From NCBI GenBank assembly GCA_017848795.1, contig JAFIHG010000045.1, positions 1 to 64,000 on the forward strand: a DNA stretch of 64,000 nt, given 5' to 3'. The DNA is from Candidatus Nanopelagicales bacterium. GTDB taxonomy: Bacteria > Actinomycetota > Actinomycetes > S36-B12 > CAIYMF01. Every line of letters begins with the position of its first letter. The first letter of the stretch is position 1. Position numbers and translations under genes: made by a program. This document shows positions 1 through 8,851 of this stretch, piece by piece. The notes below the pieces were generated by a model. It worked only from the letters and a program-made list of their open reading frames with translations. It ran no database searches and was not told the DNA's origin.

Positions 1-1444
1 GCGACGATCTTCCACTGGCCGTCGTGAACCATCCGATGGTGACGCGCGCACAGGAGAATCAGATTGTCAGGATTCGTCTCTCCACCCAACCACCATTCCA
101 GGACGTGGTGGGGGTGGCAGCGGGACACGTCGGCGTAGCAGCCCGGGAAGCGACAATGCCGGTCTCGGAGGGTGAGCATCCGCCACACCCGTGGGGTGAC
201 GTGCCGGTGCTCCCGGCCCAGCCAGAGCACCTCCCGGGAGGCCCCGCGCAACCTGGCGGCGAGGGTGGAGAGCAGGTCCCCGTCAGCGGGCACCACACCC
301 GCGCCACGGCCCGCGGCCTCGTGTTGGGTGTCCAGGGCGCGGGTGATGGCCAGGGTGATGTCGGCATCACACCCCAGGCGGGCGATCGTGGCGACCGGCA
401 CCAGCGCTGGTTCGGTGCCCGGCACGTCGATCGTTCCGGTGCCGCGGCCGACGAGCAGATCGGCCAACTCCACGGTCAAGACGAGGTGCGGGCGTACCCC
501 GTGGCTGGTGCCGGCCTTGCCCTCGTCGAGGAACTGGCGGGCCAGCTCCACCAGCGCCAACGCCCGCAGGTGCTCGGCTTTGCCCGCTGCACCCCACCGG
601 TCCCGCCGTTCTTCGCAGCTTCGATCGCGGCGTCGGTCGCCTCCTGGTCGATCTCACCCGTGACCGGGTCCAGGACCGGCTGCGGCCCGAGGACACCCTC
701 GCGATACCAGCGGTCCACGATCCGATCCAGCGCGGTACTCAGCAGCGCCTCGGACTCGGCCGACAGCATCCCGCGCACGTCGGTCTCATTGCCCACCCGC
801 GTGAGGCGCAGGTGCTGGGCGTGGTAGGCCTCCTGCTCATCAGCGGTGGCCCCGTCAGGGAACACCGTCGCCAGAATCCTTTGGGCGGCGGCGCGGACGT
901 GGTCGGCGTTCTCGCGCTGTGCGATGTCGAGCAGCACCTGCTGGCACTCCCCGAACACCAACGCCGTCAGCTCCGCATCGGTGCGGATCTTCTTCTCACA
1001 CGCCACCAGCCCCAGGCTGAGCTCCCGCACCCCCGCCCCCACGATGCGACCCGCGAGCCACGCCGTGCGGGTCGCCGCGAACTCGGGCCGCTGCAGATCC
1101 CGGGAGCGGGCCAGCAGCCGAGCCGCGTCCCGGTCCCCGCACCGGGCCGTCGCCTTGAGCCAGGCTTTGGTGGACACGAACCCGCGCCCGCGCAACACGC
1201 CCGAGTCGTGCGTACGACCCAACGCCGCGGTGGCGGCAGCGGTCGCGGCATCCGCGGCCGCGAGCAGGCCTGCGGTCAGTTCCGGCAACGCCTCATCCGC
1301 GGTATCGATCAACACCCCGTCAGCGATCGCGCCGTTCACCACCGCAGCCGCGGCACGCATCTGCGCGAGTGCGGCGTGCACTTCCCGCGGCCCGACCGCC
1401 GGCGTCTGCAACATACGAACAACTGTAGGAGAAGGGTCCGACAA
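1..1444 (-). pseudogene. DUF222/HNH endonuclease (13E12-type), frameshifted, C-terminus off the window edge
   Basis: This is a close paralog of the intact gene at 29792-31312. It starts at a TTG (1444) preceded by GGAGGGCG, an excellent ribosome-binding site. The DUF222 part reads normally until about base 583-585, where a run of three C replaces the four C at 30450-30453 in the paralog. The reading frame then shifts and stops at 476. If one base is restored, the frame stays open to base 1 and encodes a complete HNH motif (C-H-P-H-H-V-L-E-W, then N-P-D-N-L and C-A-R-H-H). The family is known from the M. tuberculosis REP13E12 repeats. A sequencing error in the C-run, or a phase-variable homopolymer, are alternatives to true decay. 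Confidence 0.85.
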
Positions 1445-1679
1445 CGCCCTCCGACAAGACCGACCTCGCCGACAAGGCCGAAGAGCCCCTGTCGCACAGC
1501 ATCCGCACCATCCTGGGCACCAGCGCCGAGAAGGTCACCGCATGCAGAGAATGCCGCGACAGGCATCGCCCTTCGAACTCAAGTAGGAAGAGCCTCGAAT
1601 CCCGTGCTGTGGCCGGCGAACACGTCGACCGCGGACGCAGGAATGCCCGCCCACATCGACTGGTTCGGGCTGGGGATGC

Positions 1680-2564
1680 TCACGTGAACCGCGGCTTCGA
1701 ACGGCACGGGCAGTCCAGGCCGGGTGCATCGGAGTAGGGCCCGATCCACTCTCGCCACGACAACCCGTGGCGGTCGAAGGCGACCCAGGTGAACCCGCCG
1801 GAACTGTTGGTGAAGCTCCAGTGGTCAAGCTGATCCACGCCGATCAGTTTCCCGCGGTCTCCGACGATGGCGCGGACTCTGCTGATGCTCATACCCTTCG
1901 AAAGCTGCTTGAACTCGTGCTTGGTCATGACCGGTGTGTTGACGATCCTTACGACGCGAACGCGCTTCTTGACGCTGTAAGCCGTCTTGGCCGAGCCGTA
2001 CACGGTTTCGCGATGCCGCACCTTGACGTTGACCCAGCCTGAAATGCCATCGACCTCGTACGGTGGCAGCTCCTCACCAACTTCGTACTGACCGGGACGG
2101 TCGCCCAGTCTGACCTCGCCGAGGAACGGTCGTTCGTCCTCGTCAGTGCAGGCCAGCCAGTACGTTGCACGCTCTGGGCCATCCGCCTCGACCCTGGTCA
2201 CAGTGCAACGCTCGGCCCATGCCTTGCGCTTCTTGGTCGTCGAAGTGGTGACCGTCGACCGATCCCGATACGTGCGGTAAGTGCGCACCGTGTGTACGCC
2301 GGTCGTGAGCGCAAGCCTGCTCGTCGGCTTGCCGTCGACGATATACTTGATCTTCCCCAGTCTGCCGACCGGAGTACGTGGCAGCTTGGGCTTTGGCAAC
2401 TTGCCCTTCGGGAGCTGGTAGCCGGTCCACGAGTATGTCTTGATCGTCTTGACCCCTTTGCTGGCCGGTGCAGCGGCCTGCGCGGACTCGCCCGGACCAA
2501 CCATGAGCAGACTCGCTGCTATCGCGGCAGTGACAAGCCCGCCCATGATCTGCTTCAAGAACAT
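1680..2564 (-). CDS. Secreted protein with SmpA/BLIP-like C-terminal domain
   Basis: The product is 294 residues. I chose ATG 2564 because GGGGAG lies just upstream and because it opens a clear signal peptide (MFLKQIMGG, then a hydrophobic stretch, then an A-Q-A cleavage site near residue 29). A basic, Lys-Pro-rich segment follows. The C-terminal 80 residues carry a helix-turn pattern (KGMSISRVRAIVGDRG) followed by aromatic beta strands (W-x-F, G-G-F-T-W-V-A-F). This resembles the SmpA/OmlA and beta-lactamase-inhibitor-protein folds. It probably acts outside the membrane, but no partner or inhibitor target can be read. It stands alone, next to the decayed HNH gene. Confidence 0.6.
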   Translation of the reverse strand: MFLKQIMGGLVTAAIAASLLMVGPGESAQAAAPASKGVKTIKTYSWTGYQLPKGKLPKPKLPRTPVGRLGKIKYIVDGKPTSRLALTTGVHTVRTYRTYRDRSTVTTSTTKKRKAWAERCTVTRVEADGPERATYWLACTDEDERPFLGEVRLGDRPGQYEVGEELPPYEVDGISGWVNVKVRHRETVYGSAKTAYSVKKRVRVVRIVNTPVMTKHEFKQLSKGMSISRVRAIVGDRGKLIGVDQLDHWSFTNSSGGFTWVAFDRHGLSWREWIGPYSDAPGLDCPCRSKPRFT

Positions 2565-2742
2565 CCTGATCGCTCCCCGTCCTGGCATCTGGCCGCCGCT
2601 CAGCACTCTCGCCGAAGGCAAGCGGCTCACATCCTGCACTTCGGCCACATTGCATGCCCACTGAAGCTCGCTCGGTCGGCAACGAGGGTCCCGACCGGCT
2701 GTGCGTCGAGCGGTCCGGGTGATCGCGTCGGTACCGTGAGCC

Positions 2743-3021
2743 GTGCCTGTGCGCCTGGTCGTCCTGCCGAGTCCGCTGTTGCCCACGTCCGCGTACGTCG
2801 ACCTCGTCGCCGCGCTGCAGCGAGAAGGAACGGCAGCGCGGGTCGCCTACCTGGCATTCGGCGACACGTACGCGGCCGAACAGCGATGCGCACGGGAACT
2901 CCGCTGGCCGACACGGACGCTGGACGGCGCGCACCTTCTTTTCCTCTATGAGCCCGAGCAGGTTTCCGCTGCGATCCTCGGGCTGCTCCGCGAGCTCGAG
3001 ACCCCGAGGCCGTACGAGTAG
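2743..3021 (+). CDS. Miniature alpha/beta-hydrolase-like protein, probably internally deleted
   Basis: This 92-residue product starts at GTG 2743. Its first 30 residues look like the opening strand and helix of an alpha/beta hydrolase (V-R-L-V-V-L-P-S-P-L-L, then V-A-A-L-Q-R-E-G). Without a break it then runs into what looks like the end of such a protein (Y-L-A-F-G-D-T-Y, R-W-P-T-R-T-L-D-G-A-H, then E-P-E-Q-V). The middle, which would hold the nucleophile elbow, is absent. Either an in-frame deletion of about 130 residues removed the core, or this is a small protein family I do not recognise. Catalytic activity is not expected. Confidence 0.45.
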   Translation: MPVRLVVLPSPLLPTSAYVDLVAALQREGTAARVAYLAFGDTYAAEQRCARELRWPTRTLDGAHLLFLYEPEQVSAAILGLLRELETPRPYE

Positions 3022-3037
3022 GGCCGTCCGCGGGACC

Positions 3038-3496
3038 TCAGAGGTGCAGCGGCCGCAGCACTGGTCGCTCCCACAGGTCGGGATCGTCCCAGTCGACGCC
3101 GGGCACGTCGACGTACAGCTCGATCTCGTTGCCGTCCGGATCCAGCACGTACAGGCTGTGCGTCATCCCGTGGTCGGTGGCGCCCACGAGCGGGACGTCG
3201 TTGGCGCGCAGCGTTTCGAGGACCTCGCGGAGCTCGTCGTCGCTGTCACCGACCTTGAGCCCGAAGTGGTAGAGGCCTACGCGACGCCCCGCCGGGATGG
3301 GCGCGGCGTCCGGGCCGACCTCGATCAGCAGCAGCTCGTGGTGGGTACGGCCGCCCGCGTTGAACGCCATCGCGGGGAACGGCAGGCTGCCCTGCGAGAC
3401 GATCGGACGCCATCCGAGCACGTCGCGGTAGAAGTGCACCGACCGCTCGAGGTCCCGGACGTAGAGCACCAGGTGCCCGAGCTCCTTGACCTGCAT
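3038..3496 (-). CDS. VOC-family (glyoxalase/extradiol dioxygenase-like) protein
   Basis: The 152-residue product starts at ATG 3496 behind GGGAGG. The longer open frame to 3598 has no such site. It has the vicinal-oxygen-chelate beta-alpha-beta-beta-beta pattern twice: L-G-H-L-V-L-Y-V-R-D-L at the start with F-Y-R-D-V-L-G-W, and later V-G-L-Y-H-F-G-L-K-V. It ends with the typical S-L-Y-V-L-D-P-D-G-N-E-I-E-L-Y. Metal-ligand candidates are the N-terminal His, the central His and the Glu of E-I-E-L. Relatives include catechol 2,3-dioxygenases, glyoxalases and fosfomycin-resistance enzymes, and the substrate cannot be assigned. It is convergent with the small hydrolase-like gene. Confidence 0.8.
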   Translation of the reverse strand: MQVKELGHLVLYVRDLERSVHFYRDVLGWRPIVSQGSLPFPAMAFNAGGRTHHELLLIEVGPDAAPIPAGRRVGLYHFGLKVGDSDDELREVLETLRANDVPLVGATDHGMTHSLYVLDPDGNEIELYVDVPGVDWDDPDLWERPVLRPLHL

Positions 3497-3667
3497 CCTG
3501 ACCTCCCAGGGGTCACCTCGACCGAACGCCATCCAGGATAGTTCAATGTGCAACAGTTCCGCCGGTATTCCTGCCGCGCGCCGTACCGCGTGGTTCATCG
3601 CAGCGGCGTGGCGCGGCGCCGACGAACCACTCGATGCGACGGGCGCAAGCGGAACGGCCGTACGGCG

Positions 3668-5629
3668 CTACAGCCGGGAGGCGACCTGCAGGCCTTCGAG
3701 CACCGCCTCTTCGACGGTACGCGGAGCGAGACAGTCGCCGATGCCGTGCACCTCGACGAGGCCACCGTCCTCGAGCTCGCGCAGCAGCCCGTCGACGGGC
3801 AGATGCCCTTGGGCGAGGACGAGTACGGCGACGTTGTCGATCACGACCGGTTCGCCGGTGAGCACGTGCTGGAAGTACACCGCGTCGGCGTCGACGCCCA
3901 TCACGCGGACCAGCGGGACGATCGTCACACCGCGGCGGACGGCCTCGGTGATCATGTCGTCGCGGACGTACTGCTGCAGGCGTTGACCGGCGTGGTAGCC
4001 GGTGACCCCCAGGGTCACCTTGTGTCCCTGCTGCGCCAACGCGATCGCGGCTCCGAGCCCGTTCCAGTCGCAACGCCAGTCGGCGACTACGACACGTCCC
4101 GCCGGCAGCGCGCAGCCGGAGAACACATCCCACGCGGTACGCACCACCGGCTCGTCCATCACCTCGAGCTCGGGAACGCGCGGCACCGCTCCGGTGGCCA
4201 CCACGACCACGTCCGGCGCGAGGTCCTCGACGACGCTGCGGTCGACCATGGCGTCGAGCACGACCTTCACCCCGGCCCGTTCGGCCTCCCCCTGCAGGTT
4301 GGTGATCGCGCCTCCGAACTCAGCCCGGCCGGGAACCTCCTGCGCCAGGCGCACCTGACCCCCGAGCCGGCGTGCCGCCTCCATCAGCGTCACCCGGTGC
4401 CCGCGCTCGGCGGCCACCGCAGCGGCCTTCAGCCCGGCCGGACCACCGCCGACCACGAGCACGTCGCGTGCAGTGGTGGCGGGGCGTCGTACGCCGTACT
4501 GCCGTTCCCGACCCGTCTCGGGATGTTGGATGCACGAGATGGGGTAGCCGGCGTGGAAATGCCCGATGCAGGCCTGGTTGCAGCCGATGCACGCCCTGAT
4601 CTCCTCCAGCCGCCCGGCGTCGGCCTTCACCGGCAGCTCCGGGTCGCAGATCAGCGCGCGGGTCATCGCGCAGGCGTCGGCGTCGCCACGCGCGAGGACG
4701 AGTTCCGCGTCCTGGGGCTGGTTGATCCGCCCGGCCACCATCACCGGGCAGGACACCACCTGCTTCACCCGCGCCGACAACGGCGCCGTATAGCCGGGCG
4801 CCCGCGTCATGGGCGGCACGATGTGGTCCGACCCGGCGAGGGTCGCGGACGAGCCGGCCACGACCGAGACGTAGTCCAGGGTCCCGTCGAGGCGGGCGAG
4901 CGCGTCGAGCGCCTCGTCGGTCGTGAGCCCGCCGCTCGACTCCTCCCCGACCGAGATGCGGATGCCGACCGCGAGCCCGTCCCCGACCGCAGCCCGTACC
5001 GCCGCGATCGTCTCCTGCAGGAAGCGCAGCCGACCCGAGGCGTCGCCGCCGTACGCGTCGCTCCGCACGTTGGTGCGCGGGTTGAGGAACTGGGCCGGCA
5101 GGTAGCCGTGCGAGGCGACGATCTCGACGCCGTCGTACCCGGCGGCCCGCATCCGCGCCGCAGCGTCCCCGTAGCACTGCACCATCTCCTGCACCTGCCG
5201 TACGGGCATGGCGCGCGGCATCACGTGGAACCGTTCGTTCGGTACGGCCGAGGGGGCGAGTGCGACCGGAAGGGTGCCGTCCTCGGACTCCATCAGCTCG
5301 CGCCCGTCGTGGAACAGCTGCTGGAAGACCAGCGCGCCGTGGGAGTGGACCGTGTCCGCGAGGCGTCGGAACGCCGGGATGCAGGAGTCGTCGTCGGCCA
5401 TCAGGACGTGGCTGGTGTAGCGCGCCGACGGATGCACCCCCGCCACCTGCACGACGATCAGCCCCACCCCGCCGCGGGCGCGCGCCAGCTGGTAGGCGAG
5501 CAGCTGCTCGCCGGGCACCCCGTCCACCGCCATGACGGTGTCGTGACCGGAGGAGACGATGCGGTTCTTGGCCCGCACCGGCCCGATGTCCAGCGGGGAG
5601 AACAAGTGCGGGAACCGGGTGTGCGCCAC
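3668..5629 (-). CDS. NADH:flavin oxidoreductase (2,4-dienoyl-CoA reductase / old yellow enzyme type)
   Basis: This 653-residue enzyme has the trimethylamine dehydrogenase/FadH layout. An FMN-binding TIM barrel comes first (L-F-S-P-L-D-I-G near the start). A [4Fe-4S] motif C-x2-C-x3-C-x11-C follows (CIGCNQAC then P-I-S-C). A C-terminal FAD/NAD(P) module comes last, with G-G-G-P-A-G-L-K-A and a second nucleotide-binding stretch. Such enzymes reduce enoyl or dienoyl substrates through FMN, the iron-sulfur cluster and FAD. I placed the start at GTG 5629, just before the first barrel strand; the frame stays open far upstream, but only as antisense to the next gene. It begins 18 bases after the upstream AI-2E-type gene, so co-transcription is likely. 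Confidence 0.85.
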   Translation of the reverse strand: MAHTRFPHLFSPLDIGPVRAKNRIVSSGHDTVMAVDGVPGEQLLAYQLARARGGVGLIVVQVAGVHPSARYTSHVLMADDDSCIPAFRRLADTVHSHGALVFQQLFHDGRELMESEDGTLPVALAPSAVPNERFHVMPRAMPVRQVQEMVQCYGDAAARMRAAGYDGVEIVASHGYLPAQFLNPRTNVRSDAYGGDASGRLRFLQETIAAVRAAVGDGLAVGIRISVGEESSGGLTTDEALDALARLDGTLDYVSVVAGSSATLAGSDHIVPPMTRAPGYTAPLSARVKQVVSCPVMVAGRINQPQDAELVLARGDADACAMTRALICDPELPVKADAGRLEEIRACIGCNQACIGHFHAGYPISCIQHPETGRERQYGVRRPATTARDVLVVGGGPAGLKAAAVAAERGHRVTLMEAARRLGGQVRLAQEVPGRAEFGGAITNLQGEAERAGVKVVLDAMVDRSVVEDLAPDVVVVATGAVPRVPELEVMDEPVVRTAWDVFSGCALPAGRVVVADWRCDWNGLGAAIALAQQGHKVTLGVTGYHAGQRLQQYVRDDMITEAVRRGVTIVPLVRVMGVDADAVYFQHVLTGEPVVIDNVAVLVLAQGHLPVDGLLRELEDGGLVEVHGIGDCLAPRTVEEAVLEGLQVASRL

Positions 5630-5646
5630 CGTCGCAATGTAGTCCG

Positions 5647-6873
5647 CTACCAGCCCGGCGGATCGGGGATCTCGAGCGCGCGGGTGCTCGCGTCCGTCGC
5701 GGCGCGCCCGTCGGAGGCTGCCCGCCGCTGTGCGTAGAGCGGCAACGGCGCGTACTCCGGCGGTGGCTCCGGCGCCATCCGGTCCACGTCGGCCTCCCGC
5801 GGTTGGCCGTGGACGTCCTCGATGCCCGTCAGGTACTTCACCGCCGCGTGCAGTGACGCCACGACCGGCACGGCCAGGATCGCGCCGACCAGGCCGCCGA
5901 TCAGGCCTCCCCCGGTCAGTACCAGGATGATGACGACCGGATGGAGCTTCACCGCCCGGCCGACGACGAACGGCTGCAGCAGGTGCGCCTCGATCTGGTT
6001 CTCGACGATCAGGACGGCGAGCAGGATCAGCGCCGGTACGGGACCCACGCTGAGCAGGGTCACCAGGACGGCGAGCCCGCCGAACAACAAGGCGCCGACG
6101 ATCGGGATGAAGCTCCCGATGAACACCAGCACGGCGAGCGGTACGGCGAGAGGGACCCCGAGCAGGTACATCACGATCCCGATGACGATGCCGTGGAACG
6201 CCGCGATGATCGCGGTGCCCACGACCCAGCCCGACAGCACGTGCCAGGCACGGTAACCGGCGCCGCGTACGCTGCCCTGCACGTCGCGGGGGAACAGCCG
6301 CACGATCCAGCTCCAGAGCCGGTCGCCCTCCTCGAGGAAGAAGAACGTCACGAACAGCATCACGATGAATCCCGTGATGAACTCGCCCGCCACGGTGCCT
6401 GCGCGCAGGACACCGCTCGCGACCTCCCCACTGTGCGACTGCAGTGCGCTGATCGCCTGCTGCTGCAGCTGTTGCAGGTCCCCGGAGTTCACCCACGGCA
6501 ACCGGTCGAGATAGCCGCGCAACTCCGTCACGACGGTGTTGACCTCGCCGACGATCTGGCTGTAGTTCGAGGTCGCCTGCTCCTCGACGAACCAACCGAT
6601 GGCACCCAGCACCACGAGCGCTACGAGCACTGCGCCCCAGGTGGCGAGGGCCCGCGGGAAATGCCAGCGGCGCAACAGCGCGACCAGCGGGTGCAGCAGC
6701 GCGGTCAGCAGGAGCGCGAACGCCACCGGCAGCACGACGAGGTACAACCGCTCGAAGACCAGGACGAGCGCCAGGAACGTCACGGCGACGATCAGCAGCC
6801 GCCAGGACCACGAGGCGGCCACCACCAGACCACCGGGAACAGACCCGCGTCCGTACGGTGCGCCACCTCTCAC
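5647..6873 (-). CDS. AI-2E family transporter (permease-like membrane protein)
   Basis: The 408-residue product has about eight membrane segments in the AI-2E exporter/PerM pattern. There is a pair of N-terminal helices, a soluble central region (around residues 95-160, rich in Gln), and then paired helices including F-I-G-S-F-I-P-I-V-G and a late G-G-G-L-I-G-G-L-V-G. The tail (last 60 residues) is hydrophilic and proline-rich. The family exports small molecules or ions; the substrate is not evident. GTG 6873 gives a short polar lead, and a later GTG near the first helix is possible. It lies 17 bases upstream of the flavin oxidoreductase. Confidence 0.8.
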   Translation of the reverse strand: MRGGAPYGRGSVPGGLVVAASWSWRLLIVAVTFLALVLVFERLYLVVLPVAFALLLTALLHPLVALLRRWHFPRALATWGAVLVALVVLGAIGWFVEEQATSNYSQIVGEVNTVVTELRGYLDRLPWVNSGDLQQLQQQAISALQSHSGEVASGVLRAGTVAGEFITGFIVMLFVTFFFLEEGDRLWSWIVRLFPRDVQGSVRGAGYRAWHVLSGWVVGTAIIAAFHGIVIGIVMYLLGVPLAVPLAVLVFIGSFIPIVGALLFGGLAVLVTLLSVGPVPALILLAVLIVENQIEAHLLQPFVVGRAVKLHPVVIILVLTGGGLIGGLVGAILAVPVVASLHAAVKYLTGIEDVHGQPREADVDRMAPEPPPEYAPLPLYAQRRAASDGRAATDASTRALEIPDPPGW

Positions 6874-6945
6874 GCACCGACGCTAGCCCGGGTCCCACCG
6901 CCCTGCCACCGCCCGAGATCACCCCTGCAACCCCACGATCTTCCG

Positions 6946-6987
6946 TTGGCGGGTGTGGTGCACCTGTACCGGAACCACACCCGCCAA
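6946..6987. repeat. Perfect 14-bp inverted repeat between divergent genes
   Basis: Arms 6946-6959 (TTGGCGGGTGTGGT) and 6974-6987 are exact reverse complements around a 14-base spacer. They lie in the 200-base gap between two divergently transcribed genes. There is no T-tract and no gene ends here, so a terminator is unlikely. A bidirectional operator or a stable leader hairpin are the more natural readings. Confidence 0.6.
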
Positions 6988-7073
6988 CCGACGCGGGGCC
7001 GCGCTCCGCAGGCAGGGTGCCCACGGGTGCCGAACACTGAATCCGTACGGATAGCAGGTGAGGCGGAGGCGCG

Positions 7074-7952
7074 ATGGCCGGAATCGGGATCGTGCTGATG
7101 CTCGTCGCCGCCGCGTGCAACGCCTCGGCATCGGTGCTGCAACGCAAGGCGAGCCGGAAAGAGGCCCGCTCCGAACAGTTCTCGGTGCACATGTTGTGGG
7201 AGCTCGCCCACCGGCGGGTGTGGGTGCTCGGCATCGTCACGATGCTCACCGGCTTCCTCCTGCACGCGGTGTCGGTGTCCATCGCGCCGATCTCGCTGGT
7301 GCAGCCGCTGCTCGTCGTCGAGCTCCCCCTCACCCTGGTCATCGCCGGCATCGCCTTCCGCCTGCCGGTGAGCCGCCGCGACTGGCTGGCGATCGCGACG
7401 GCCGCCGTCGGGCTGGGCGCGTTCGTCGGGCTGCTCGCACCGCACGGCGGCACGCCGTACCAGGTCGCATCGTCGAGCTGGGCGATCGCCATCGCGGCGA
7501 CGGTCGCCGGCATCGCCACGTTGGTCGTCCTCGGCTACCGGAGCGCGGACGAGCACCGGGCGGCGTTGCTCGGCGTCGCCACCGGCGCGACGTTCGGACT
7601 CAACTCCTCGCTGATCGCGGCCGTCGGGGCCGCGGTCGGGCACGGCGACAACCTGTTCCTCGCTTGGCAGACGTACGGGGTCGCCGTCATCGCACCGCTG
7701 TCGTTCTTCCTGCTGCAGAACGCGCTCGCCGCCGGGAACCTCGTCGCCTCCCAGCCGGGGTTCACCCTCACCAACCCGGTCGTGTCCGTGGCGTACGGCA
7801 TCGCCCTGTTCGACGAGCGCACCCGGCAGGGCGCCTTCCTGGCCGGCGCCGTCGTGGGCGCGGTGCTGATCGGGGTCGGCACCGTGCTGCTGGCGCGCTC
7901 GCAGCTGCTGCAGCCCGACCGCGACCATCACGAGAGCGCTCAGGCGCGCTGA
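7074..7952 (+). CDS. DMT-superfamily membrane protein (transporter-like)
   Basis: The 292-residue protein starts at ATG 7074 behind GGAGG. It has about nine to ten hydrophobic segments forming two repeated halves, as in drug/metabolite transporters. A short basic loop (Q-R-K-A-S-R-K-E) follows the first helix. Conserved features include S-L-V-Q-P-L-L-V-V-E in the first half and G-F-T-L-T-N-P-V-V-S in the second. The C-terminus is short and polar. Known relatives move small metabolites or Mg2+ (NIPA-like). The substrate is unknown. It is divergent from the AI-2E-type gene across the inverted repeat. Confidence 0.75.
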   Translation: MAGIGIVLMLVAAACNASASVLQRKASRKEARSEQFSVHMLWELAHRRVWVLGIVTMLTGFLLHAVSVSIAPISLVQPLLVVELPLTLVIAGIAFRLPVSRRDWLAIATAAVGLGAFVGLLAPHGGTPYQVASSSWAIAIAATVAGIATLVVLGYRSADEHRAALLGVATGATFGLNSSLIAAVGAAVGHGDNLFLAWQTYGVAVIAPLSFFLLQNALAAGNLVASQPGFTLTNPVVSVAYGIALFDERTRQGAFLAGAVVGAVLIGVGTVLLARSQLLQPDRDHHESAQAR

Positions 7953-8016
7953 GCGGACGTTCTGCTGGGGGGAACGGGTGGGTTACCGCAGCCGCCGGTC
8001 ACCCAGACTGGGGGTC

Positions 8017-8847
8017 ATGGCGACGACCCTCGACGAGACTACGAGCGCCCGCGAGGTGCGCACCGGCGACTTCCGCACCCACCTGCTCGAGGCCGGTCAC
8101 GGTGCACCGGTGGTGCTCGTGCACGGCTCCGGACCGGGCGTCTCGGCGTACGCGAACTGGCGGCTGACCATCCCGACCCTGGCGACGCGCTTGCACGTGC
8201 TGGCTCCGGACATGGTCGGCTTCGGCAGCACCGACCGCCCCACCGGCCAGTCGTACGACCTCGACGCGTGGGTGCGACAGGTGGTCGACCTGCTCGACGC
8301 CCTGGACCTGCCGAAGGCATCGGTCGTCGGCAACAGCTTCGGCGGCGCGATCGCGCTGCGCCTCGCGGCGACCCACCCGGAGCGGGTCGATCGGTTGGTG
8401 CTCATGGGCAGCGTCGGGGTGCCCTTCCCCCTCACGGCCGGACTCGATGCGGTGTGGGGCTACGAACCGTCCGTCGCGAACATGCGGGCGTTGCTCGACA
8501 TCTTCGCCTACTCCCGCGAGCTGGTGACCGACGAGCTCGCGCAGCTGCGGTACGAGGCGAGCGTCCGACCCGGCTACCAGGAGTCCTTCTCGGCGATGTT
8601 CCCCGCGCCCCGCCAGCGCTGGGTGGACGCCATGGTGACCCCGGACGAGCAGCTCGCGCGCCTTGCCCACCGCACGCTCGTCGTGCACGGGCGCGAGGAC
8701 CAGGTGATCCCGCTCGCCACGTCGCTGCACCTGCTCGAGGTGATCCCCGACGCGGAGCTGCACGTGTTCGGGCGCTGCGGACACTGGACGCAGATCGAGC
8801 GCGCCGAGGCGTTCAACGCGCTGCTGCTGGACTTCCTGACGCGCTGA
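8017..8847 (+). CDS. Alpha/beta hydrolase, meta-cleavage (C-C hydrolase) type
   Basis: The 276-residue product starts at ATG 8017, which matches the usual family start; the upstream GTG gives an unlikely tail. The oxyanion motif H-G-S-G-P-G-V-S-A-x-A-N-W-R is typical of BphD/XylF-like hydrolases of aromatic ring-cleavage products. The nucleophile is Ser107 in G-N-S-F-G-G, the acid is probably Asp228 (H-G-R-E-D), and the base is His256 (G-H-W). A role in hydrolysing a vinylogous diketone is inferred. No ring-cleavage pathway genes lie beside it, although two VOC proteins occur elsewhere in the window. The next gene starts 4 bases after its stop. Confidence 0.8.
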   Translation: MATTLDETTSAREVRTGDFRTHLLEAGHGAPVVLVHGSGPGVSAYANWRLTIPTLATRLHVLAPDMVGFGSTDRPTGQSYDLDAWVRQVVDLLDALDLPKASVVGNSFGGAIALRLAATHPERVDRLVLMGSVGVPFPLTAGLDAVWGYEPSVANMRALLDIFAYSRELVTDELAQLRYEASVRPGYQESFSAMFPAPRQRWVDAMVTPDEQLARLAHRTLVVHGREDQVIPLATSLHLLEVIPDAELHVFGRCGHWTQIERAEAFNALLLDFLTR

Positions 8848-8851
8848 ACCG

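Noticed and set aside
1445-1679. A gene or RNA in the gap right of the frameshifted HNH gene
   Set aside because: No start signal, RNA fold or family match was found; homology to the other HNH copy stops about 20 bases upstream of the start.
3668-7519. A 1283-codon open frame on the minus strand covering the flavin oxidoreductase and more
   Set aside because: Only the part to 5629 matches a protein family; the rest lies in another frame over the clear AI-2E-type gene and reflects high GC content.
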